From contig NC_049985.1 in NCBI RefSeq assembly GCF_000003815.2, positions 8,354,814 through 8,418,813 of the forward strand: 64,000 nt of DNA, given 5' to 3'. Shown here piece after piece: positions 25,101 through 37,100 of this stretch. The position numbers and the translations under genes are program-made. A model generated the notes under the pieces. The model searched no databases. It was not told the DNA's origin and saw nothing but the letters and a program-made list of their open reading frames with translations. This DNA is from Branchiostoma floridae (Eukaryota > Chordata > Leptocardii > Amphioxiformes > Branchiostomatidae). How positions within the stretch are numbered: position 1 is the stretch's first letter; the number at the start of each line of letters is the position of its first letter.

Positions 25101-28100
25101 GTAATTTGGCAACTTGACATTGATAAAAAATTAGGGAGCAGCTGCATCATACAGCAACATAATTCCTTAAGGGTCTGTATCATTATCATCATGTGTCTGC
25201 ATAGAGGCACTATTCAGTTACTGGATTATAAATGGTGTATTTGGCACGGGTACAGGTACATCAGTTGTTCAGTTACAGGTAAAATATTAATTACACAGCC
25301 CTAGCTCTGGCTTTGCAGAAGTATAAGTTCCCAACCTCAATGTTGCGGACTTCGTTGTCTGCTGTGGTGATGGCTTGTTCCTTGTGTTTCTGCAGTTCTC
25401 CGGCCAGACGGTCGATGTCCTGCAGCTCAGACATCAGCTTGTCGTTCCTGGTGCTGAGCTCCATCTGCTCCCGCGCCGCCGAGCGACGGTCCTCCAGAAC
25501 ATCCTGTAACCTTCGCTCAAGGTCACGGTTCGCTTGCTGGAGGTAGTCCACCTGTGTGGGAAAACATTTGGCTATCAGAGACGGCACAATCCAAAAATGC
25601 TCCTTGGATACCAATCCTATGCCACCTCTGACAGCTATACCATTCTTTAAAAAAAAACATGACCATAGCATCCCACAACAAAAGATATAAAAACTGGAAA
25701 TCCTGCTGCAATGCCTTAGAAGCTTCTAGGGGATAGTGTATGGTGTGACAGAACTTGTAGTACAATGAGATGTGAGCTACAGCCACAGGTGAGATAGTAT
25801 ACTATATAGTCATCGTGACAGTACCTGAACATTGAGCTGAGATATAGGTATGTTAGTAAAACAGTGTGAAAGTACCTGTAAACGAGATAGGATATGGTAT
25901 AAAAGTGTCTATAGGTGTGATGGTAGATGACATGACAGTACCTGTAATTGTGATTGTAAATAACTGACAGTACCTGTAGGTGTCATAATAAACAGTGTGT
26001 ACTAGGGCTGGGTACCGGTACAGAAAATTCAGGTCCAGGTCCGGTTCAGGTCCAGAGGATTAGGTCCAGGTCCGGACCTGAACCTGGACCTAATTCAGTA
26101 TGACTCATACCAATGGTACATTTTACTACAAAGAAGTCTGTTTAGTGGAGTATTAGACTTACACTGGCGTTTTAGAATCTTACAACGCTAATTGCACCTG
26201 TGCGATTGGCTGTAAAACTTGGTAGAAATTACTATAAACTCTACTCTACTTCAGTGTTGTTATTTTCTTCCACCTGCAAGCGCCAAAACAAGTGAATGCC
26301 TGATAAAATAATCTGATAATTTTCCAATCGGTCCAACATCCGGTCCACCTAATTTTTTCAGGTCCGGTTTTTCTGGACCGGTCCAATAAGAAAAACCGGT
26401 TTTGTACCGGTACGCTGTACCGATACCCAGCCCTAGTGTGTACTATACCTGTACATTGAGATGTGAGATAAGTTTCTCATTCGCCCGCAGTTTGCCTTCC
26501 ATCGAGACCACGTCCTGGGGCCGCCCTCCCTCCAGCAGATATCCCAGCCGCTCTATCTCCTTATCCCGAGCTTCAACCTGTACAGACAAGCCAACAAGAA
26601 TCCTTTAACACTTTGTACATAACACTTGGGCTGAATGCTAGTATTCATATCGTTACACATATCCAACATCGACAGTTATTTGTCAACTCACCATGTTAAA
26701 AAATGTTGTTAACAAGGCCTTCCCAAGAATGTTTGAACACCTGGATACCTTAAGTGCACACGCTTCAGCTGATTCCTGGTACTGTATTCAGTAGATTTCT
26801 GTCTTTCTTAATATGATGGTCTTGACCATGTTTATTTCATTCTATAATTTCTTTCTAGTAGAAAACCAACACCTTGATTGATCTGTATAGAAATACATAT
26901 AGTATACCTCAGCATGCAAATAGTAATAACTTTCAAAAATGATAGTCCTTTGTCCCCATGCAGAGTTCAATACAACTTTAATATAAGTCATTTTGTACAT
27001 GTACATATACCATCCATTATCCTGTCACATATTGCACTGTATAGTGACATTAATGACCATGAACTGTCTATCTGAGATGTCACATACATGTACATGACCT
27101 GTACATACATGTATACGTAACAGCTAGAGCATGTCCCATTGGCCTCTAGTTCAACAGCCAATCACCTGTGATTATACTGTTACATGTAGGTTCATTGAAA
27201 GACTCCCTGTAGGCTTACTCCTGTTGATTTTCTAAAACCAAAAGCCACCACATCTTGCAGGGATCAAATACTCCAGGGTGTTATATACTTGCACTACCAT
27301 GCACCCAAAATGGGGTCTGTGCACCTGATATTTGACTGTGGGTGCACCAATACATTTGTAGAGTTATGTACATGGAGGTATAGTGTCAGAAAAATATGTG
27401 TATTACTTCTACTTGTTTCAAATTTGAATTTCAGATTCAAGCTCTGAAGAGTCAGTATGGTTTTGCTTACGTTTTTTTCTGCGCATTTTTTTTTTGTTAG
27501 GTGCAAAAATTTCCAAAAATGAATCTCAAGCCCTGACTTTTGATATGGCACTTTCATATTGAGTTTTAGGAAGCATAACAATCTCCAAAGACAGTTCAGG
27601 TTGCCACATATGAAAGTAAAGTTTCTTAACCCTGAGAAGAGGCAGTAGTGGAACAGGACTCTTCTCCAAAATGATGTCTATGACCTCACCTTCCTCTTCA
27701 ATCAAATCCACCTAAGAACAAAACAGGTTACATCAAAATGCATTCAAAATGCAAATTCCTGAAAACTGACAATTGACTGTCTTAGAATGTTGAACTCATC
27801 ATTCTACATACAAAATTAGCCATAGGCATGTCCTACTCTTTAGCAGTCCTTACTTTTACCTAAATTTCTTTTGTTGTAACGGCATCTGAAAGCTTATCTA
27901 TGCCCTTAGATCTTGTGTCCTTTCCTTTATTTACATGAACAACCACACTACCTCTCAACACAGATCACTTCACCCACCTGACCTGGCGGAGAGGGCTTGA
28001 ATGTTTGAAATTCCCATTATCGTTGTACAGTATACTGCCTTTCAACTTTCCAGTCTACTGTCTATTGTGACAATATTTGCTATTCTCTTGAAAATTCTAT

Positions 28101-31100
28101 TAATGGTACTAAAGACATTAATTCACTCAGTGCTTTGATGATTGTCACTGAAATAAGTTACCTGCATATTCAGTCTTTAATGTATACATTATCATAGAAA
28201 AAAAGCTCCTCAAGTCCAATCTAAAAGTATGTAGCATTCTAGTGTGAAAACATTATCTGACTCAAAAACATCTTAGATTATATTTGTTTAGTACATACCA
28301 TCAGTTATTAGTCGCAAACTAGATTACAATACAGATTACAAAACACTGACTGAAAGTCTTAGAGCCTAATCTAAAACTTTTGTTCTTAATTCCCAGAAAC
28401 TATCACATTTCGTCCAGACTGGTAGGACTGAGTTTACATAATTTTGCACAATGTATCAAACATTACAGAGGTTCAATCAGTAATAAAAGTGTTTGTATAG
28501 TTACCACAGAATAGAATTAGGGCAACGTCTTTTTCTATTGCTTGTTTAGGCTGTGCCTTGTCATTATAAGCCATGTCAATTGCACCTCATACTTAGATTT
28601 TTGCAGCTAGCAACAAAAAATAGGCATCCTATGGTGGATTCAAATACCAAAAAATTGAATTAGTGGCCTAATGGCCTAATGGCCAAAGCTTACCTGACAT
28701 CCTACAATACAATTATGATTTGGAAGAAGTCTACAAATTTCGAAGGAAAGTTGATCCTAACAGGTTTAGGAAAATGGCATGGAAAAATTAAGAAATTCAA
28801 AAAAATGAATGTGTACTGTACAAGTTGACAAAAGGTGTGAAATTGTGGTGAATAGTTCTAATTGCAGAGTTTGTGTAGCACCTGTCCCCATGCCTCAGGG
28901 GGCAGAGCCTTTCCTTTCAAACCCACTCTGCCAGAAAATCATTTCACCCCATGGAAAAGGACACACGAAACAGGTGATTATCACAACTTCTCCCAGTATG
29001 AGCAAAAGAGCAAATACTCTACATAACGAGCCAACTAGTAACTGCCACTTAACGAACAATTAACACTCCATAACCGATGTAAGCAGACACTGAATCGTTC
29101 AATCTGATCTGAATAAAACTGCACTAATGGTATAATCAACAAATCAAAAATACAACAAGGCCCACAACAACCTTCTGTTTGGTTTGAAGGTTAGAAGTTC
29201 ACAAATTAAACACTGTAAATAAGACCCAGTAACAGCTTAAATAGTAGGACCCAATAACTTGATTTACTCACCTAATACACCAATCCTTCTTACAGCCTCT
29301 AGCAGGGGGAATGCATAATAATGGCCTACACTTGACTTGCTATTGCCGTCCTCCACTCTAGCAAATTCAAATTTCAACTGCCACTCGGGGCAGGATTTCA
29401 AACTGCCCATCTAAAGTTTGCAAACACTGCAGCATGATTTGTGCAACGCTCGCTTCCCTTGTTCAACATCTGTTTGATTTGAATGACCCCCATTCTGATG
29501 CAAATCAGCTTCGTCACTGATAAGGGCCTGGCCAATCACGGCCGTCACACGCACCGATTGGTTACTGTTGAAAACACCTAGAGCAAATTTGCATAAGTAA
29601 GCCATTGAGAGTTACCCCTGCAGAAAGCGTCTTTGGTTACCTGCCAGATAGAATATCAGGAATCAAGTCTCGAGGGTAAATATGCATTATGTTATGGGGC
29701 TGGATAGTCAGGTAGCCAACCTCGTATAAATGAATTAGTACTAATAGTAGACATCTACTGTATACGTTGGGGAGAACTATTGAAATGTGGTAACCCTGCA
29801 CTATTGTGGAAAATAAACAGGGGGTAAGGTAACATGTTATACAGTAGCTTACTGTAAAACATGTTATTTTAACTAATAGCGTGTTGTAACTAACTGCATG
29901 GGTTTATACAGCATAAAGGGAACAGTTAAATTATCATAAGATATTCAAATAAAAATGAAAAACAGTATGCATGGGTTATTTTCTACATTGTATCCTCACA
30001 ATACTAGTACTACAATTGTAATGTTATTTTTTTGGGTGGGGAGGGCACCTGCAACAACACTCCCTTAGTTTCTAAGTCTGAGCATCTGAAAAAATTAAAA
30101 AAGATTCAGTTTGGGAGAGATAGTACTAAGCAGAGGTTGTAGGAAAATTGAATTATAGCACAACCTAATCATGACAGTTTTGGGAATAAACAATTTGTTC
30201 AGCTTTATTTTGTTACCTTAGTGAATTACTGGTGCCCACATTTCTCCACCCCTCATTGATTAATTCTTGGGTGTCCTTTACTAATTAGCCCCTATGGGAA
30301 AGACAACTAAGAAAACTGTCTAATTGTGTCTGTAATGCAAAGTTTGTACTTATTCACTAGATGAAACCGATGTTACTACCTCCATTAAATTTACAATTTG
30401 TAACTTACAAGTTAAAAGGTGTTACCACTAATACCAGTATGGAGATTTTCATATTTTGTTAAGAGTCCTTATCAGAACATGAATCTTTTCCGGAATTTAA
30501 GTTCTTCTGAGATCTAGAAAAGATCTCTAAAAGTCTACAGGAGAAAGTATTGAACATGTTTTTCTTGGAAGAAGGTTAAGAAAAATGTGCCACTAAAACC
30601 CATACCACATGTCAATATTAACAATAATCTAATGTTCAAAGATTACTGCTTATCTAGTGCAGAACGTCTAATGCAGTTTCTGCAGTTTTCAAAATATTCA
30701 CTACTGTACACTCTGTATGACAAGTGTATGACTGCAACAAGCTGTCATAAAACATATGTTTCAACGCATCCAAAACAAGTCTTCCCTATAACAAACAAAA
30801 TGAAACAATACAAAATAATACTTACCCAGTCATTCATGGACCCCATACCTAACTCTAAACAATCAACAAAACACTACAACTACTAACACTAACTAATATC
30901 CAATACATATCCTTGCAGTCATGCTTGGCACAATAAGCAGATGGCTTCCCCCACTGTGGTCGCTGTTTATATCCCTGTATGCTGATGAACTGGCCTAACA
31001 GGTCCATGTAATTATCATCTATTCATAAACATGAGGGGGGCAGGGCCAGCAGTTATCACCTATTATCAGGTGGTCACTCGTGCCCAGTATTTTCACAGCT

Positions 31101-34100
31101 TACTTCATTGTCTACTAACACATATAAATAGCATAGGCTCAGGGATAGGCATCACTGATCACTACTGACTCAGGGATTCCCTACCTTAGTCACTAATATC
31201 AACTTAATAAGAAAAGTTTGGAACCATGGACACAATTTAGGGATTGATCAACGTCTGCTGGGTCACCTGGGTGAGAGTGTATGGTGACCACAAGACACAT
31301 CCCTTTTTCTTTCCTTCTTATCCTGCATGTTCTTTGAAATTGACAAAAAATGAAAACATTGAAAAGATCCTCTTGTCTTTCTTTTGTATATAGTTTTCCT
31401 TCTTTTTTGATTTTGTTAAAAATGGACCTGTTAATAATGCCGCGACCACAGACCTGAAACAGCCAGCTGCAGGAGCCCTGGGTTCACTGATGATGTGTCC
31501 TTGTAATGCAAGTGCCATGGAGTATTCTAAAGCTGACTCAGTTACAACTAATGTCATTTATCAACTGAACAAGTCCGGATTGAATTAGAGCTGAATGCGA
31601 GTTTAGGTTACAGGATGGCCATAAATTAAACACTTGGTTTTAATAGAAGAAATTGGCACACAAGGACTTGATGTGTTTGATCCATAGATCCTACCTTTCA
31701 TGGACACATTGGTTATTGTACAATCATAACTTAATAATTTACATATCATTGTACGATCATAACTTAATAATTTACATACCATAGGGTGGCTGTCATAGAT
31801 TATCATCAATGATCAAGGCAGAAACCATGGGATAAGACACCCAAGGAGACAACTGTGATAACATCTACATGTATACTGCCAGGGTTACATATTTAGCTGG
31901 GCAATGTTTGAAGTGTCATAACTCATATAATCAGGTAAGGTCAGTCGAGGACATCATCAGATGCCAACACGCGAAGCATGCTGGACCCTCTCATCTAATG
32001 GAGACACTCAAATGTCCAAAAAGCTAATCTAAACAGACTGAACAGTGAGAACGGAGTTGAAAAAAGGTCCATCAACCAACCAGGACACAAGGACCACTGG
32101 TAGGGGTTAAGCTGTCGAACCTCAGACGCTCAGACTGAGGATGAAATGAGATCCTTTTTTGATAGTTAGAATTGCAATGCGGCTATATATGTATACAGCT
32201 TGTCTATGTAGGCAAGCACACTGGGTCATCCTTACTCTTCTCAATAAGAATGTTGGGTCTTCTATAACTTAGTATAAGAAGTGCAACCAGCAAACTCGGA
32301 TGATGATGATGATAAAAAGAGGTTTGATGCTGAGGTCATACATGGGGCCAAAATGATGAATGCAATCCCTTACAATATATTCTTGTACATGTCCCTAGCT
32401 AGACATTGCTGGAATCGAACTCCAGAAAATGGGTTACCTTACCCCTTGTGCCACGGGAGCATGCAGCAGCCGATACAGACTATGCATTTGTGCTGGAGTC
32501 AAAGATATATTTGTTGTTATGCCAAGAAAGGTTCATCCATATAATCATACCAACTTGGCCTAATGAAAAAAAAAGCCCACCTGTCGAGTCAGTGTCTTAA
32601 TCCTTCTGTCCAAAGCCTCCTTGTCCTCGTGTAACCTCTGGCTGTCCTTGGTGAGGGTGTCGATCCTGTTGTCGGCCACCTCCAGCAGGTCAGCGATGTA
32701 CGGGTCCTCCACAACCGGGCTGGGAGGGGGGCTGGGGCGGTCCGCGGGGGGCACCAGGGAGTCGATCTCCATACGCTGTCTGTGGAACGGGATGTTCCGC
32801 TTCTTCCCACCTGCAGTGATGGGAAGGGGATCCTTAACTTGTGACTTTCTGTTTGGTTTATCATTTGGAACATACATGTATATGGATTAACCATTTATTG
32901 AACATATAGCTACTAACACTTATACCACGTAGGTACTGACCATGTCCCTTAATCATCACTTGTCCAGAAGTTTACTTATCTAGAAGTGTTTGTAAAACTT
33001 AAAAGGGGACAACTACCAGTAGATAAACAGTAGCAAGTTTGACATGAAAATTCATTGTAACAAAATACAGTTATGCATTTGATTCTACTATATTGTCTAT
33101 GGGGCTATTATGAGTACCTGGAGTCTGCACCACAGCCTGGAGGTTCTTCTCCTGGAGCTGCTGGATCTTGTCTTTCATGGACTTCTTATCCCTCTCCACA
33201 GCACGCACCTGTCAAACACAGAACACACCACTTCATACATTCATACATACATTAACCATGTAAGCAAATTGTTACAGGCCACATTAAACTCCTGGACAGA
33301 CTAGATCTGGACATATTCTGGCCAAAGGTGTATTCTGTCAGTAAAACTGTAATGTAGACAGGACCAGGTAGCAATTAATCAAGTACCAGGGCTCGAAATA
33401 CTGGGTGCATGTGCACCCAGGTGCACCCAAAATTGAAGCTGTGCACCCAATTATTTTCTGTGGGTGCACAGGGTGCACCCAAATATTTTCTTAGGTTTAT
33501 GTATGTAAAGATATAAAAGTATACAAGTATACATCATATTCTTGACATCTAAGTGTTAGAAAGATAATAAAAATGTCTGTCATGGTACTTGTTTAAGAAT
33601 TCAATAGCTTGTAGCTAAGTTTTGCCATTAGGTTGTACTTAAATTTAAGTGGTGCACCCAAAATTTTTTGGTGCACGCAATTTTTAAGCTGGGTGCACCA
33701 GTGCACCTAATCCCAAAAATGAATTCGAGCCCTGAGTACATTATGTGAACTACAATGTAACTACAATGACATTCATAATGTATAGCCAGGCCTGTGAAGC
33801 TCAAGCTTAAAAGGTAGGGATTTGTTACCTCCATGAAATGTCATGGAGGTTATATTTTACCCTGCGTTTGTGTGTCTGTCTGTCTGTGTGTTTGTGTGTG
33901 TGTGTGTAAACAAAATAACTCAAGAACGGTTGGATGGATTGGTTTCATACTTGGTGTGTTGGTAGGGTGTGATGAAAGCTGGAAATGATTAGATTTTGGG
34001 CCCCCTAGCAGCTCCCCTTGGTACTGCAGCGCAACTTCCGGTTTTGCTATCTCGGTGTTCTGAACATGCTATGGTCACGATATTTTAGTATTAGATAGCT

Positions 34101-37100
34101 CTTGTGCTCAGGAAGAAATGACATAAGTTTGGGTCCCCTAGCGTTTAGTTTTGGGATAGCAGGGGCATTTTTGTCAAAAACTTCTGAAGAGGATAACTCA
34201 AGAAGGGAACAACGGATTTTCATCATTTTTGGTATGTAGGTACCTCAGACAATGTTGTACAAAATGAAATACTAATTATGCAAAATAGGAGCACATTTGC
34301 ATAATTAATGAGAATATTCTATCATAGCAGTTTTTTCAATGTATCTCTTGTTCCAGACATGCTATGGTCTTGACATTTAGGTGGTAGATAGCTTTTAGTG
34401 CCATAAACAAGTGGGGCAAGTTTCAGCCCCCTAACATTTAATTGTGGAACTGCATGGGTGTTTTTGTCAAGACACTCCAAAGAGGATAACTGCAGAAAGG
34501 AACGACGGATTGCCTGCATTTTAAGCATGCAGGTAGCTTAGGTAAAGATGTTCATAATGATATACATGTTATGCAAATGAGGACTTAATTTGCATAATTA
34601 ATGAGGAAATTGTATAGTTCCATTGTTTTCAATAACTGGACCTCAATACATGTAACACATGTTAATTATGATATGTGGAATATAAGCAGATACCAAATAT
34701 GGTAATGAGGAACTTATTTGCATAATTTATGTAAAAATTGCAAAACCACTTTATCATTAATAATGGGAATTTTATAATTGTGACATGTGTACGTTAGTCA
34801 ATGATGAACAACACCATGCATAAATTATGTTAATTTGTTAGTCAATTGCATGAAATTTACGAAAGCTCTAAAATTTCATGGAGGTATGAGGTCGCCGAAC
34901 TCTAGTTTATATTTCTTTTATGTATGTCACATAGGTTTAGATGAACATCACTCCACATAAATAATGCAAATTAGTTCATGCTAGGGACATGACTTGTAAA
35001 CTGTAAGGGTGACATCTGTGCAGGCTTTGATTTTTGCCTGATTTGAATAAAATCAAGAAATTTTGTTTCAATTTACTTGCTGTGGCCTAATGAGAAAATA
35101 ATCATCTGGAGAAGGTATGAGATCATGGAACACTCGCTGATCTATCGCTGCTTCTAGTAAGCTCAAAACTCAACTCCTAATTTATGAACTTGTCAAGCCT
35201 TACCTTGTGGATGTACTGTGAGTTGAGGAAGCGCAGATCAGCATTCTCGTGTTCAAGTTTCCGGATGGTTGCCTTGAGATCTAAAACAATCATGCACAAC
35301 AACATTGACAATTACATACAGTGACACACATTGACTGCATACTTGAATGACAAGAATGTGCTGAAAAAAATAACTGTTACTGGCATATACTGAGTGGATT
35401 GTATTTCAAACATTTGTGTTTCAATACAAAACTCACAGCATGGCCATAATCTACAGTCATTAGGATCGGATTGACAGTACTTAATTTGAATTAATACCTG
35501 CTGCCAAATGCAATTCACCCATAAAATTGCACATGTACATGTACATTTCTTATGTAAGCTACATGTACAATATGAAATAAAACAAGCTCTACATGACAAT
35601 ACGTTATATATAGCTATAAAATGTCAAAACATTTCAATTGTAATTGGACAATGGATCCAGGTTAGTTGCTGGTAATGATCCTTGATTGTTCCTATAATTA
35701 AACTGGGAGGGTCCCCAGGGCATTACAGAACACAATGGCAGTTTTCACCTGTTCTTATTTCTACATAGAATATGTACATTTTTTTTGCATTTTGATATAG
35801 ATTTATCCAAAATACAAAGCAAACATGCTATGTACAAATCCCAGTAATAGTTACTATATTAATGGCATATGCCCCCTCAATTTTTAGTCACAATTCAATG
35901 TTCATTCTACAGTATAGCCACATTCATACAATGTACCGGTAAGTCAAATTATGAGACCATAATGCTGAATGAACATAACAGCCAAACAGCAATACTAGTA
36001 ACTGATAGTACTGTAGAAGCTGGACACTCAGTGGATAACTGTAAAAATGAGTCAGACTATCATTATAACAGTTTGCTGCCATGTGTGGTTACTGTAGTAT
36101 TCCAGTGCCCATACATAACAGTACCCTGACAATAGTCCATTATCTGTGTAATGCCATATCAATATATGATAAAGTCATACCATTGTCTCTCCTGCTGCTT
36201 CTCCCTTGTGAAATAACAACATGGGACACAAAGTATCCACAGACTGAGCAGCCTTTACGCCGAGGTTTGTCAGAATACATGTTCCCTGACATGACTGTGA
36301 ACCCGTCGCCCCACCTGCCCACTCATGGGTGAACTAAATTATTGATGTTGCCATTTAATGGTGTGTTATTATCTTTCTCTTCAGTCTGTACAAAATTAGC
36401 CACAGCATTTTCTGTGTCTCAGTATGGATTAATCAATTCTTTACAGAAATAGTACTGCAGGGCTCAAAATTCATTTTTGGGTACAGATGCATTAGTGCAT
36501 AAAACGATAGATGCGCACACAAAAAATCCACAGCACATCATAAGAATCTGAAATTGTTAAATTGATAAATTAAAGAAGTTTGCACAACAAAGGTAATTAT
36601 TTTTTCCTGACACTTGCATTTCAAGAATATTCTGTTTACTAATATTTATGTATGTAATCCTACACATAAATTACACCGATACACCCACACTGTCAAAAAA
36701 TCAGGTACACTGCCCCAACTTTGGGTGCACAAATATCCCCAGAGTACATTTAGACATACAGATATTGAAATGCTATGTCAAAAAACAATAACTGCTGGAC
36801 TAAGGAGTGACAAGAATTACTTAATTGTCATTATACTTATAGCTGAAAAGCAAGTCCAGCCATCAAGATGACTTTTAACCTGCAAGAAATGCTACAGCTT
36901 TCAGTGGCATATAGGAGTGGGTGGGTGGGGCATTTCTGCTGATCTATATCAACAGAGCAAATTGTGCGATTGCGATGATATTCAGTACATAAATCCGGAC
37001 AGAACGACTTTCCTTTCAGGCAATGGGCATCCTACCAAAACCAAGGCCACCCACCCCTTCTATTTCGAATAGGGAAAATGCTCTATGTTCCTTTACCTGC

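Noticed and set aside
32395-32470. tRNA gene on the minus strand
   Set aside because: The tRNA-like head continues into a body with an (ATC)n tail, as in a SINE.
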